A DNA stretch of 5,778 bases from an uncultured Clostridiaceae bacterium (lineage in GTDB: Bacteria > Bacillota > Clostridia > Lachnospirales > Lachnospiraceae): contig CATLIJ010000177.1 in NCBI GenBank assembly GCA_949948825.1, positions 1 through 5,778 on the forward strand, read 5' to 3'. Shown here piece by piece: positions 1 to 5,778 of this stretch; position 1 is the stretch's first letter, and the number at the start of each line of letters is the position of its first letter. The notes under the pieces were generated by a model that searched no databases, had not been told where the DNA came from, and saw nothing but the letters and a program-made list of their open reading frames with translations. The position numbers and the translations under genes are program-made.

Positions 1-1160
1 TGATCCCACCCCCGGTACCTCTGTGTCCACTTTTTTGTGATGTTCTCACTGGCCAGATACAGCATCTTCTCCAGAGACTGGTCACTGGGAAACACGCTTT
101 TGGTTTTCGTTACTTTTCGATACTGCCGGTTCAATCCCTCAATAATGTTTGTCGTGTACATAATCTTTCTAATCTCCTCTGAAAACTGAAAGAAAGAACT
201 TACATCCTCCCAATTGTTCTCCCAGTTGCTGATGGCGTAGGGATACTTTTTCCCCCATTTCTCTTTCAGCCCTTCCAGTTCTGAATATGCCGCCGCTTCA
301 TTCGGGGCGTTATATACCGCTTTGAAATCATTGGAAAATTTCTTCAGGTCGCTGTAGTTGACATACTTGAAGGAGTTCCGCAGCATATGGATCACGCATC
401 TCTGGATCTGCGCCTGAGGATAGACAGCGCTGATCGCTTCCTTAAAACCAGCCAACCCATCGACACAAAAGAACACAACATCCTTTCATCCGCGGTTTTT
501 CAGGTCGTTTAACATCCCCAGCCAGAACTTGCTGGTCTCATTAGCCCCTACAGTGATACTAAGGATCTCTTTATACCCTTCCGTTGTGACACCCAAAACC
601 ACATAAGCCGCCCGACTCAATATCCTGCCGTCTTCCCTTACCTTATAATGGATACAGTCCATAAAGACAAAGGGATAGATAGGGGCCAGAGGGCGGGACT
701 GCCACTCCTTGACCTGGGGCAGGATCTTATCCGTGATCCTGCTGACCATCTCTGCGGATAGCTCGATCCCATAAAGGTCCTTTAATTGGTCGTGGATATC
801 CCTGGTACTCATGCCTCTCGCGTACAGGGAGATGACCTTCTCTTCAATGCCGGAGATATCCCGCTGGTATTTCGGGATAAGCTTTGGCTCGAATTCCCCA
901 TTCCGGTCCCTGGGGACGTCAATCTGGAATTCCCCATACTGGCTTTTAAGGGTTTTGGGGGAATGGCCGTTACGTTTATTGGTTGTGGCGAGATCCCCCT
1001 TCTGGTTTTTCTCATAACCGAGGGTGGCGTCCAGCTCCGCCTCCATAAGTTCCTGAAGGATGTCCTTAAAACTATCCCTGAGGAGAGAATAGACATCAGC
1101 AACGCTGGAAATGTTGTTTTCTGAGATAATCTGTCGGATTTGCTCCTTAGCTACCGCCAT
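1..1160 (-). pseudogene. IS256-family transposase, interrupted by an in-frame TGA and cut by the window edge
   Basis: This is a DDE (mutator-type) transposase that would cut and paste its own element. Translation from ATG at 1160 gives 224 residues, then TGA at 486-488. The same frame stays open to base 3 with no other stop or shift. Family landmarks are all present: LGYE near residue 47, the VPRDR stretch at 82-86, LYARGMSTRDI at 112-122, and the first catalytic Asp168 in FMDCIHYK. After the stop come Asp234 in FFCVDGL, the QRCVIHMLRN block, and Glu341 in TTNIIEGLNRQ. The visible part ends at about residue 386 with RYRGWD, so probably about 20 residues lie beyond the window. AAAAGGAG at 1168-1175 sits seven bases before the ATG, supporting this start. 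The 224-residue product keeps only one of three catalytic acids, so it should be inactive unless the stop is read through. A selenocysteine role is not supported, since the stop is not at a catalytic position. Confidence 0.92.
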
Positions 1161-1167
1161 AAAAATA

Positions 1168-1215
1168 CTCCTTTTCGATAAGAATTGTCATATCTGAATT
1201 CTTACCAAAAAGGAG
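1168..1215 (-). promoter_or_regulatory. Transposase leader hairpin that masks the ribosome binding site
   Basis: Two perfect 8-bp stems stack on each other: 1168-1175 with 1208-1215 and 1179-1186 with 1197-1204. They are separated by a 3x3 internal loop and closed by a 10-base loop (1187-1196). In the minus-strand mRNA the 3' arm is AAAAGGAG, the transposase Shine-Dalgarno, and the 5' arm CTCCTTTT is its complement. A transcript that begins outside the element would fold and hide the site. Comparable RBS-masking structures limit transposase synthesis in elements such as IS10 and IS50. That it does so here is inference. Confidence 0.65.
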
Positions 1216-1227
1216 CCATTTTTTTCC

Positions 1228-1252
1228 AAAGACACAAACTATTTTACACTAC
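1228..1252 (-). repeat. Probable terminal inverted repeat of the IS256 element (single end seen)
   Basis: This lies just outside the transposase leader and contains GTGTAAAATAGTTTGTGTC on the minus strand, the kind of sequence seen at IS256-family ends. Its partner would be beyond base 1, so the call rests on position and resemblance only. The TAAAAT within it could also act as a -10 box for transcription into the element, but no -35 is convincing. Confidence 0.5.
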
Positions 1253-1294
1253 CATCCCGGATCTTAAATCTTCTTCAGAGAAATAATGTTTCAT
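1253..1294 (-). pseudogene. 5' stub of a gene interrupted by the IS element
   Basis: On the minus strand an ATG at 1294 opens a frame reading MKHYFSEEDLRSGM, then enters the IS end and stops at TAA 1244-1246 after two more codons. The ATG is preceded by GGAAAG seven bases upstream, a reasonable Shine-Dalgarno. The frame starts 69 bases after the nuclease stop codon and in the same direction, as expected of a third operon gene. The remainder of the gene would lie on the far side of the IS, outside the window. The phrase LRSGM resembles the opening of some Firmicutes regulatory or HD-type proteins, but 14 residues are too few for a family call. A chance short frame remains possible. Confidence 0.4.
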
Positions 1295-1363
1295 CCTTTC
1301 TCTTTCCAACAAATTTTTTGATGAACCCGACTTGGTGAAGTCATATCATAAACTACATTTCAT

Positions 1364-2515
1364 TTACGGCTTACACCGCCCACAAGGAACATACCCATCT
1401 TCCACCAGTTTCTCCCGTTTCCCCTTAAACTTCTCCTTATTTTTCTCTTTCATATCAGATACACTGTCACAGTCAGGATAATGAAAACGCTTTGTATTCG
1501 TATTTAAAACATACTCCGTTTCTTGTCCTGTCTGTTCCTTTTGTTCAACTGCATTTTCGAATTGCTCAGACTCCACTGAAATATCCTGCTCCACCTTCTC
1601 TGCCGCATCTTCTGAGTTCTTAATTTGGCCCTTCGCGCCCTGCTCCTTCTGCACAGCTTCATCTCCAGGCTGCCCAGTCTCCTCTTTCCCTTCGTTGACT
1701 GTATTGATGTTATCTTGCCCTGCCGCATCTCCAAATTGTCCCTCCTCATCCAGCCAGCTTTCGCCGGTTGCATAGTCTATGGCAACTCCAGGCTGTACAT
1801 TGTAACAATAAACATGAAAGCAAATCCCCGCGCCTTCATCCTCCACAGAAAAAGCCTCTATCCGGACACCGGAAGCTACCAGATTAAGGCCTTCAAAATC
1901 TGGTGTAACCCGGTAAAGAACATGATTCCCGGTTTCCCTCACATAATCTGCCACCATATTTTCCCATGGGAGCATTCCTTCTACATTCAGGTACCGGGTA
2001 CCTGTGATCAGGTTTTTCTCATTGGCATTTTCCCCTGCCAGCTGAAATCCAATCAGATGGCAGCGATTATAAAGATATTTGTCTGCAATCACATCATATT
2101 TGACGGTATGCCATCCAGAAGGCCGTATATTGCCGATCTGTCCCCGTTCCTCAGTTGGCATAAGCTCCTGGCATATGTTTGCAAAGGCAGCGCCGCAGCG
2201 GCCAAGCCCGTCCAATTCACTGTAATCTTCAAATACTTCTGTTGTGATTTCCTCTTCTGTAAAAAAAGGAACATTATTATTCAGAATAATGCTTTCGTCT
2301 CCTGTATAAGGCAGAAGGCTTTCCTTCCAGGCAGACGGCCCTGTTAAATTTATTGTGGAGGAAACTGCGGAATTGCCATACGGGAAATCCCTTCCACAGG
2401 CTGACAGGGCCAGGGAAACCATCAAAAGCAAGCCGAACACCGGTGCAGACAGCACTAAACCAAGCTTTTGGATCTTTGTTTTCATTTTGTTTTTCATATG
2501 TTGTATCTTCTCCAT
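1364..2515 (-). CDS. Lipoprotein DNA/RNA non-specific endonuclease with C-terminal His/Cys metal-binding module
   Basis: This is a surface-anchored nuclease of the beta-beta-alpha-metal type (Endonuclea_NS_2 group, related to streptococcal DNases), expected to cut extracellular DNA or RNA using a divalent metal. Residue numbers here count from the far-upstream GTG at 2530. A lysine-rich n-region and a hydrophobic stretch (24-41) end in a good lipobox, LSAC, with Cys45 as the lipidated residue. The nuclease domain spans about 95-258. The core motif YNRCHLIG places the likely catalytic His158, and ITGTRYLN supplies Asn173/Asn182 as metal-ligand candidates. A Gln/Glu/Gly-rich linker follows (about 260-337). 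The C-terminal 50 residues hold HYPDC (His350, Cys354) and CGRC (Cys383, Cys386), an Ada-like zinc module often found attached to secreted Firmicutes nucleases. The start is ambiguous: GTG at 2530 has no Shine-Dalgarno. ATG at 2515 has AAAGGA at short spacing, and ATG at 2497 has GGAG twelve bases away. All keep the signal peptide. It lies 60 bases after the upstream lipoprotein gene, probably in one operon. Confidence 0.88.
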   Translation of the reverse strand: MEKIQHMKNKMKTKIQKLGLVLSAPVFGLLLMVSLALSACGRDFPYGNSAVSSTINLTGPSAWKESLLPYTGDESIILNNNVPFFTEEEITTEVFEDYSELDGLGRCGAAFANICQELMPTEERGQIGNIRPSGWHTVKYDVIADKYLYNRCHLIGFQLAGENANEKNLITGTRYLNVEGMLPWENMVADYVRETGNHVLYRVTPDFEGLNLVASGVRIEAFSVEDEGAGICFHVYCYNVQPGVAIDYATGESWLDEEGQFGDAAGQDNINTVNEGKEETGQPGDEAVQKEQGAKGQIKNSEDAAEKVEQDISVESEQFENAVEQKEQTGQETEYVLNTNTKRFHYPDCDSVSDMKEKNKEKFKGKREKLVEDGYVPCGRCKP

Positions 2516-2575
2516 CTGTCCTTTTATCACACTTTTGCTTTATTTATCTTTCTTTTCAATATGTGAATCGTCTTT

Positions 2576-3700
2576 CTATTTAAAAATGCCAAAATCAAAA
2601 CTGCCGTGGTCAATGCCCTGATAGACAAACAGCAAATAATTTTTATCTTTTGTTTTGTACAGGTTGGGTTCATATTGCCACCACTTATTGTCATCGGAAT
2701 GCTGAATATAAACCGTTGCGGCCTGATATTGTTTCATTGTATCCGTTGGTATATAAACTGCGATTTCTCCTGATCTGCTGGTTCTTACAGAATAAATCTT
2801 TGAGACAGGCTTTCCTCTGGTTTCTCCTAAGTCCCTCCATTCCCACTCATCGCCTGAAAGGACTGGCTCCACTCCATCTTCCTGATCTTCATAGCTAAAA
2901 ACAATACCGTCATATTCCTGCTGGCTGAAACGACTTCCCCAGTTTTTTTCCTTTTCAAAGACCTGATAAGAACGAATATACAACCCATCCTTCCAAATAT
3001 CAAAATCCATCACACCGCCTCTGCCATAAGTATGTTCCCGGCCATTTTCATAGTCCTTCTCACTTTTGTAGGAAATCAGTATGGTATTCACCTTGTAATC
3101 TTTTGAATACATTTCCAAAAATGCTGCTGCCTTTGAATTATCCTCTGGCAGATTGGTCAAATCCCTGTCTGTACAGTCATCCACTCGAATATTGGCAGGA
3201 TGATTCTTCAAAAATTCTTCCAGGTTTCCGGCTTCATACCATTGATAAAGCATATTTCTCTCTTCATACCAATTGTCAGCGTCCGAGGATTCTGCCTCTT
3301 TATATTCCAGATAAAGGTCATAAATATCATATCCTAAAAGGGACTCAAAATATTCTTTTGCCTCTTTGGCAATCTGGTCATGCTGGTAGTCATCCAGTCC
3401 CTGCTGCACTGGTTCCTCCCCGTTTATTTTGACTCGAAACGTCTTGTCACCATAGTTCATTGTCACCAGAACATATCCATTGGCAGACGGGAAAGGATCT
3501 CCATCTGACCCTTCTTTGCAAACCTCTGCTGCAATAATCTCTGGTGTAAACCCGTATTTTTCTTGAATATAATTTACCGCATTCATTTTACCTGATTCTT
3601 CAATTTCTTTCATATACTGCTTTTCTTCCTTTGAATAGCCGCAGCTGCAGCAAAAGAGGAGAAGAAAAGTGACCGCAACGGTCCGGACTAATTTTCCCAT
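2576..3700 (-). CDS. Uncharacterised lipoprotein, 374 residues
   Basis: I do not recognise a named family. The N-terminus has two basic residues, a hydrophobic run (about 8-17) and then CCSCGYS. Cys20 is the likely lipidated cysteine, although position -3 is Cys rather than the usual Leu, so the lipobox is imperfect. The segment at about 27-130 (AVNYIQEKYGF, then a YVLVTMNYGDKTFRVKING strand pair) resembles the small secreted alpha/beta domains common in Firmicutes lipoproteins of unknown role. The rest is acidic and rich in Tyr and Trp, with no catalytic motif I can defend, and ends DHGSFDFGIFK. The start at 3700 is supported by AGAAAGG six bases upstream. It is the promoter-proximal gene, followed after 60 bases by the nuclease lipoprotein. 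A shared surface function is inference. Confidence 0.8.
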   Translation of the reverse strand: MGKLVRTVAVTFLLLFCCSCGYSKEEKQYMKEIEESGKMNAVNYIQEKYGFTPEIIAAEVCKEGSDGDPFPSANGYVLVTMNYGDKTFRVKINGEEPVQQGLDDYQHDQIAKEAKEYFESLLGYDIYDLYLEYKEAESSDADNWYEERNMLYQWYEAGNLEEFLKNHPANIRVDDCTDRDLTNLPEDNSKAAAFLEMYSKDYKVNTILISYKSEKDYENGREHTYGRGGVMDFDIWKDGLYIRSYQVFEKEKNWGSRFSQQEYDGIVFSYEDQEDGVEPVLSGDEWEWRDLGETRGKPVSKIYSVRTSRSGEIAVYIPTDTMKQYQAATVYIQHSDDNKWWQYEPNLYKTKDKNYLLFVYQGIDHGSFDFGIFK

Positions 3701-3753
3701 TCTTAACCTTTCTGCAAATTGAAATTCTCATAAAACACTTTTTATAGAATTTA

Positions 3754-3764
3754 ATAACGGTTAT
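3754..3764. promoter_or_regulatory. Short palindrome in the leader of the lipoprotein operon
   Basis: ATAACGGTTAT is a perfect 5+1+5 palindrome lying about 54 bases before the lipoprotein ATG and downstream of the predicted transcription start. It could be an operator half-site pair. At this length in AT-rich DNA chance is a fair explanation. Confidence 0.2.
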
Positions 3765-3799
3765 CTCTTAATTTCCACCTTCATAAATTTATATAACAG

Positions 3800-3828
3800 A
3801 TTATAAAATATTTACCTGCTATCCGCAA
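3800..3828 (-). promoter_or_regulatory. Sigma-A type promoter for the lipoprotein/nuclease operon
   Basis: On the minus strand TTGCGG (3823-3828) is followed after exactly 17 bases by a perfect TATAAT (3800-3805). Transcription would start near 3793 and leave a leader of about 90 bases before the ATG at 3700. The surrounding DNA is strongly AT-rich, as expected for a promoter. Confidence 0.65.
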
Positions 3829-3907
3829 CATATATTATAAGCTAACAAGAAGATGCTTCCTGTGAACAATCACACTCTTATGTTAAGATCCTCCAAAAAA
3901 CATATTG

Positions 3908-3941
3908 TTGCAGAAAAATATGCGCTATGATATGTTATACT
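3908..3941 (+). promoter_or_regulatory. Candidate promoter for the DUF1848 gene
   Basis: TTGCAG (3908-3913) is spaced 17 bases from TATGTT (3931-3936), with a TG one base before the -10 box. Overlapping it is a second extended -10, TGTTATACT (3933-3941), without a good -35. Either would give a leader of about 45-55 bases before the ATG at 3995. This and the minus-strand promoter share the 3701-3994 intergenic region, which is otherwise AT-rich with no further gene. Confidence 0.45.
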
Positions 3942-3994
3942 CAAGAGCACACCTGTCTGTCCAAGCTGCATCATCCACAAAACGAGGTAAAAAA

Positions 3995-4978
3995 ATGATC
4001 TTAAGCGTAAGCAGAAGAACCGATATTCCATCCCATTATTCAAAATGGTTCTTTCACCGGCTTCAGGAGGGATATGTTCTGGTAAGAAACCCTTTTAATG
4101 TACACCAGATTGGGAAAATCAGCCTGTCTCCGGATGTTGTGGACGGAATTGTATTCTGGACAAAGAATCCGGTTCCAATGCTTGACAGGATTTCAGAGTT
4201 GGAGAAATATCCTTATTATTTTCAATTTACCCTGACTTCTTATGGAAGAGATGTGGAGCCTGACATTCCTTCAAAAAATCAGGTCATTATCCCTGCATTT
4301 CAAAAACTTTCCAAACAGATTGGAAAAGAGAGGGTGATCTGGCGGTATGATCCCATCTTTTTCAATGAGACCTATACCATGGAATATCATTGTAAATATT
4401 TCCGTGTGTTGGCTGCAAAGCTGGGAAATTACACGGAAAAATGTACAGTAAGCTTTCTGGATTTTTACAGACACACAGCCCGTAATATTCAGTCATTAAA
4501 AATTCAGAAGGAAACCAAAGAACAAAGGCTGGAAATCATGGGAAGATTTTCAGAAATTGTCAGTGAATATGGAATTTATATGGATACCTGTGCAGAACCA
4601 GAGAGCCTGGAGCAATTGGGAATCCGGCATGCCCATTGTGTGGATTCTAACCTTTTTGAACGTATCGGAGGATATAAGCTTTCCCTGGAAAAGGATGCCA
4701 ATCAGCGAAGAGAATGCGGCTGCGTCACAAGCATGGATATCGGCGCCTATCATACGTGTAAAAACGGGTGTCTGTACTGTTATGCCAATTACAGCCGCAA
4801 AACTGTTATGAAAAATGCACAGAATCACGATCCAAAGGCACCGCTGCTTATTGGAACTGTAGGCTCTGACGATATGGTGAGGGAACGGCTGGCAAAATCC
4901 TGCAGAGACGGACAGATGACGTTATTTGAATGCAACAATTCAGACGGCAGGGAAACTGACATGAATTTTGGATGTTAA
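3995..4978 (+). CDS. DUF1848 family protein with C-terminal radical-SAM-like cysteine triad
   Basis: The protein has 327 residues. The opening MILSVSRRTDIPSHYSKWFF and the RNPFNVHQI and FWTKNP blocks (about 31-58) are hallmarks of the DUF1848 family, whose reaction I do not know to be established. FQFTLTSYG (77-84), WRYDPIFFNE (116-125) and FLDFYRHT (154-161) follow and fit a barrel-like core. The cluster at 241-262 holds CGC and then CKNGCLYC: Cys255, Cys259 and Cys262 form a CX3CX2C triad, the spacing that binds the [4Fe-4S] cluster of radical SAM enzymes, though near the C-terminus here instead of the usual N-terminal place. The start at 3995 has GAGG seven bases upstream and begins where the family begins. 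An in-frame TTG at 3905 would run across the promoter and is rejected. The last 15 or so residues after MTLFE look like an addition encoded by one arm of a long inverted repeat. Confidence 0.88.
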   Translation: MILSVSRRTDIPSHYSKWFFHRLQEGYVLVRNPFNVHQIGKISLSPDVVDGIVFWTKNPVPMLDRISELEKYPYYFQFTLTSYGRDVEPDIPSKNQVIIPAFQKLSKQIGKERVIWRYDPIFFNETYTMEYHCKYFRVLAAKLGNYTEKCTVSFLDFYRHTARNIQSLKIQKETKEQRLEIMGRFSEIVSEYGIYMDTCAEPESLEQLGIRHAHCVDSNLFERIGGYKLSLEKDANQRRECGCVTSMDIGAYHTCKNGCLYCYANYSRKTVMKNAQNHDPKAPLLIGTVGSDDMVRERLAKSCRDGQMTLFECNNSDGRETDMNFGC

Positions 4979-5012
4979 ACTCACTTGCAGACCAAAATTC
5001 ATGTCAGTTTCC
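4951..5012. repeat. Perfect 21-bp inverted repeat spanning the DUF1848 stop codon
   Basis: Bases 4951-4971 are the exact reverse complement of 4992-5012. The 20-base loop (4972-4991) contains the TAA stop. The left arm encodes the final ETDMNFG. Neither side has a T-run, so it is not an ordinary intrinsic terminator. In RNA it would form a very stable hairpin on either strand. Confidence 0.9.
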
Positions 5013-5016
5013 ACAT

Positions 5017-5037
5017 GGGGCGAACGCCCCGGCTTTT
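5017..5037 (+). terminator. Weak candidate intrinsic terminator after the DUF1848 gene
   Basis: The GC-rich hairpin GGGGCG-AA-CGCCCC (5017-5030) is followed by GGCTTTTG. The stem is strong but the T-run is only four bases and is displaced by three, so termination here is uncertain. Confidence 0.3.
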
Positions 5038-5071
5038 GTCCGTCGAAGACGGGCAAGAAAATGCTCCCGTC

Positions 5072-5097
5072 TGAACGGTTCCATTTGAACGGTTCCA
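5072..5097. repeat. Tandem 12-bp direct repeat
   Basis: TGAACGGTTCCA occurs at 5072-5083 and again at 5086-5097, a period of 14 bases. The first copy overlaps the outer right arm of the palindromic structure. The rest of the spacer to 5185 has looser repeats, GAACTGCTGCAAT (5106-5118) and GAACTGCCGCAAT (5144-5156), and a 7-bp stem (5113-5119 with 5134-5140). I find no gene between 4979 and 5185. Confidence 0.75.
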
Positions 5098-5185
5098 GCA
5101 AACCGGAACTGCTGCAATGAACATTTACTGCTGCATTGCATCAGAACTGCCGCAATAACCACCCCACAGTTCCAATCTTCCCCCT

Positions 5186-5778
5186 CTAACTATCCTTTTC
5201 CATCATAATATTCAAAATCGTATGGTCTGTCTCCACCATTCCCGGATTGCTGATCTTTCCCATATTGTGAATGGCCTCCTCCGGAGTAAATCCGCAGATG
5301 CCATCTGTTCCCTGAAGCACCACATCCGAAACGGCAAGATAAGCGCTCATCAGGGCTGCGTTTGCAGCAGTGGCCAATTTTAGAGCGCATCCGATCTTTC
5401 CTCCATCGCAGACCATTCCAGTAAGATTTCCGCTCATATTAATAATTGCATTCCCAATCTGCGTATCACTTCCTCCCAAAAGCCATACCATGGCTGCGGA
5501 AGCGGCTGTAGCTGCTGACACGCCGCAGCCGCAGGTAGCGGAAAGCTTGCCAGTGAATGTCTTTATGTAAACATTAAGGGTGTGGGAAAATGCCAGTGCC
5601 TTTACCAGCTGCTCCCTAGAGGCATGGACATATTCTGCCATTTCCACCACCGGCAAAATAGCAGTAAGACCATGATTTCCACTTCCCGCGCTGCTCATTA
5701 CCGCATAAGGGCATCCGCTCATACGGCCCTCCGCACTGCTTGCCACCCGCACCATGGTCCGGCTGAACAGATTATTTC
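5186..5778 (-). CDS. Serine dehydratase alpha / L-cysteine desulfidase-like protein, C-terminal part
   Basis: The frame is open through the right edge, so the true start lies outside; a Met at 5755 is internal. About 197 residues of an expected 400-plus are visible. They match the UPF0597/CyuA-type branch of the serine dehydratase alpha family, which splits an amino acid such as L-cysteine to pyruvate, ammonia and sulfide (or L-serine to pyruvate and ammonia) using a [4Fe-4S] cluster. Seen in order, counting from the Met at 5755: SAGSGNHGLTAILPVV (22-37), CGCGVSAATAA (75-85) and CDGGKIGCALK (116-126). The two cysteines of the last block are seven apart and lie about 40 residues after CGC, the spacing of the cluster ligands known from the Methanocaldococcus desulfidase. 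The ending, ILNIMMEKDS, is complete. It is convergent with the DUF1848 gene, about 200 bases away. Cysteine versus serine as substrate cannot be decided from this part. Confidence 0.88.
   Translation of the reverse strand, partial: NNLFSRTMVRVASSAEGRMSGCPYAVMSSAGSGNHGLTAILPVVEMAEYVHASREQLVKALAFSHTLNVYIKTFTGKLSATCGCGVSAATAASAAMVWLLGGSDTQIGNAIINMSGNLTGMVCDGGKIGCALKLATAANAALMSAYLAVSDVVLQGTDGICGFTPEEAIHNMGKISNPGMVETDHTILNIMMEKDS

Larger units (their letters stand above)
1..1252 (-). mobile_element. IS256-family insertion sequence, partial (left side beyond window)
   Basis: The element consists of one transposase gene plus its leader and upstream terminal region. The transposase matches the IS256 family in length, motifs and DDE spacing. 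Upstream of the gene, bases about 1228-1252 (minus strand reading GTGTAAAATAGTTTGTGTC in the middle) have the look of an IS256-type terminal inverted repeat. I place the outer end near 1250-1253 by eye. The other end lies beyond base 1, so neither the inverted-repeat partner nor the 8-9 bp target duplication expected for this family can be checked here. The exact boundary is therefore uncertain by a few bases. Confidence 0.85.
4925..5089. repeat. Extended imperfect palindromic structure around the 21-bp repeat
   Basis: The left arm continues outward. The reverse complement of 4925-4950 aligns with 5064-5089 at 20 of 26 positions by eye, including an unbroken CCGTCTGAA (5067-5075). The two matching blocks are adjacent on the left but separated on the right by 51 bases (5013-5063). 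That insert carries its own small hairpins: GGGGCGAACGCCCC (5017-5030) and CCGTC-GAA-GACGG (5040-5052). The second competes with AGACGGG/CCCGTCT (5047-5053 with 5066-5072). The whole could fold as a branched RNA or represent a small palindromic element inserted at the gene end. Confidence 0.55.

Noticed and set aside
486..488. TGA as a selenocysteine codon in the transposase
   Set aside because: It is not at a catalytic or conserved cysteine site that I know in the family, and I see no obvious SECIS-like hairpin directly after it. A plain nonsense mutation is simpler.
786..1124. Plus-strand frames opposite the transposase
   Set aside because: They are mirror frames of a conserved IS256 transposase, with no recognisable protein features.
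1329..1342. Small hairpin GACTT-GGTG-AAGTC after the nuclease gene as its terminator
   Set aside because: The 5-bp stem is weak and there is no T-run on the minus strand after it, which also fits transcription continuing into the interrupted stub.
1625..2347. A 240-codon open frame on the plus strand opposite the nuclease gene
   Set aside because: It lies wholly inside the nuclease coding region, has no convincing ribosome binding site and its translation shows no family motif. The minus-strand frame has a signal peptide, catalytic motif and metal module.
3905..3994. Upstream in-frame TTG start that would add 30 residues to the DUF1848 protein
   Set aside because: The extension crosses the candidate promoter, has no Shine-Dalgarno, and the family begins at the ATG at 3995, which does have one.
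4951..5012. The 21-bp inverted repeat as a standard Rho-independent terminator
   Set aside because: No T-run follows either arm on either strand, and the stem is much longer than typical terminators.
5186..5755. A complete small gene starting at the Met at 5755
   Set aside because: The frame continues open to the right edge with family-like sequence, and the family is more than twice as long, so this Met is internal.

Overview
The window looks like a chromosomal stretch from a low-to-mid GC Gram-positive anaerobe, most likely a clostridium of the Lachnospiraceae type. This rests on Shine-Dalgarno-led starts, AT-rich intergenic DNA with sigma-A-like promoters, two lipoprotein signals, a DUF1848 protein, an oxygen-sensitive-type serine dehydratase/cysteine desulfidase protein and an IS256-family element. 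No rRNA, tRNA or CRISPR array is visible, and the species cannot be named from this sequence.

Left part (1 to about 1252): an IS256-family insertion sequence, transposase on the minus strand, running off the left edge. The reading frame is clean to the edge except for one in-frame TGA that separates the first catalytic aspartate from the other two DDE residues, so this copy is probably dead. A hairpin in its leader pairs with its own ribosome binding site. The element appears to have landed about 15 codons into a gene on the minus strand, of which only a short 5' stub remains (about 1253-1294).

Middle (1364-3700, minus): two consecutive secreted or lipid-anchored proteins, transcribed from a good sigma-A promoter at 3800-3828. 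The first is an unrecognised 374-residue lipoprotein. The second is a lipoprotein DNA/RNA non-specific endonuclease with a C-terminal His/Cys metal-binding module. The IS-interrupted stub follows 69 bases behind the nuclease and may have been the third gene of the operon.

Right part: divergently, a DUF1848 protein (3995-4978, plus) with a C-terminal CX3CX2C cluster typical of radical-SAM iron-sulfur sites. Its last codons lie in one arm of a perfect 21-bp inverted repeat with the stop codon in the loop. A longer imperfect extension makes a roughly 165-base palindromic structure. Beyond a repeat-rich spacer, a convergent partial gene (5186 to the edge, minus) encodes the C-terminal part of a serine dehydratase alpha / L-cysteine desulfidase-like enzyme.

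I see no clear defence or other multi-gene novel system. The best leads are the palindromic structure at the DUF1848 3' end, the DUF1848 protein itself, the nuclease/lipoprotein pair and the IS leader hairpin.
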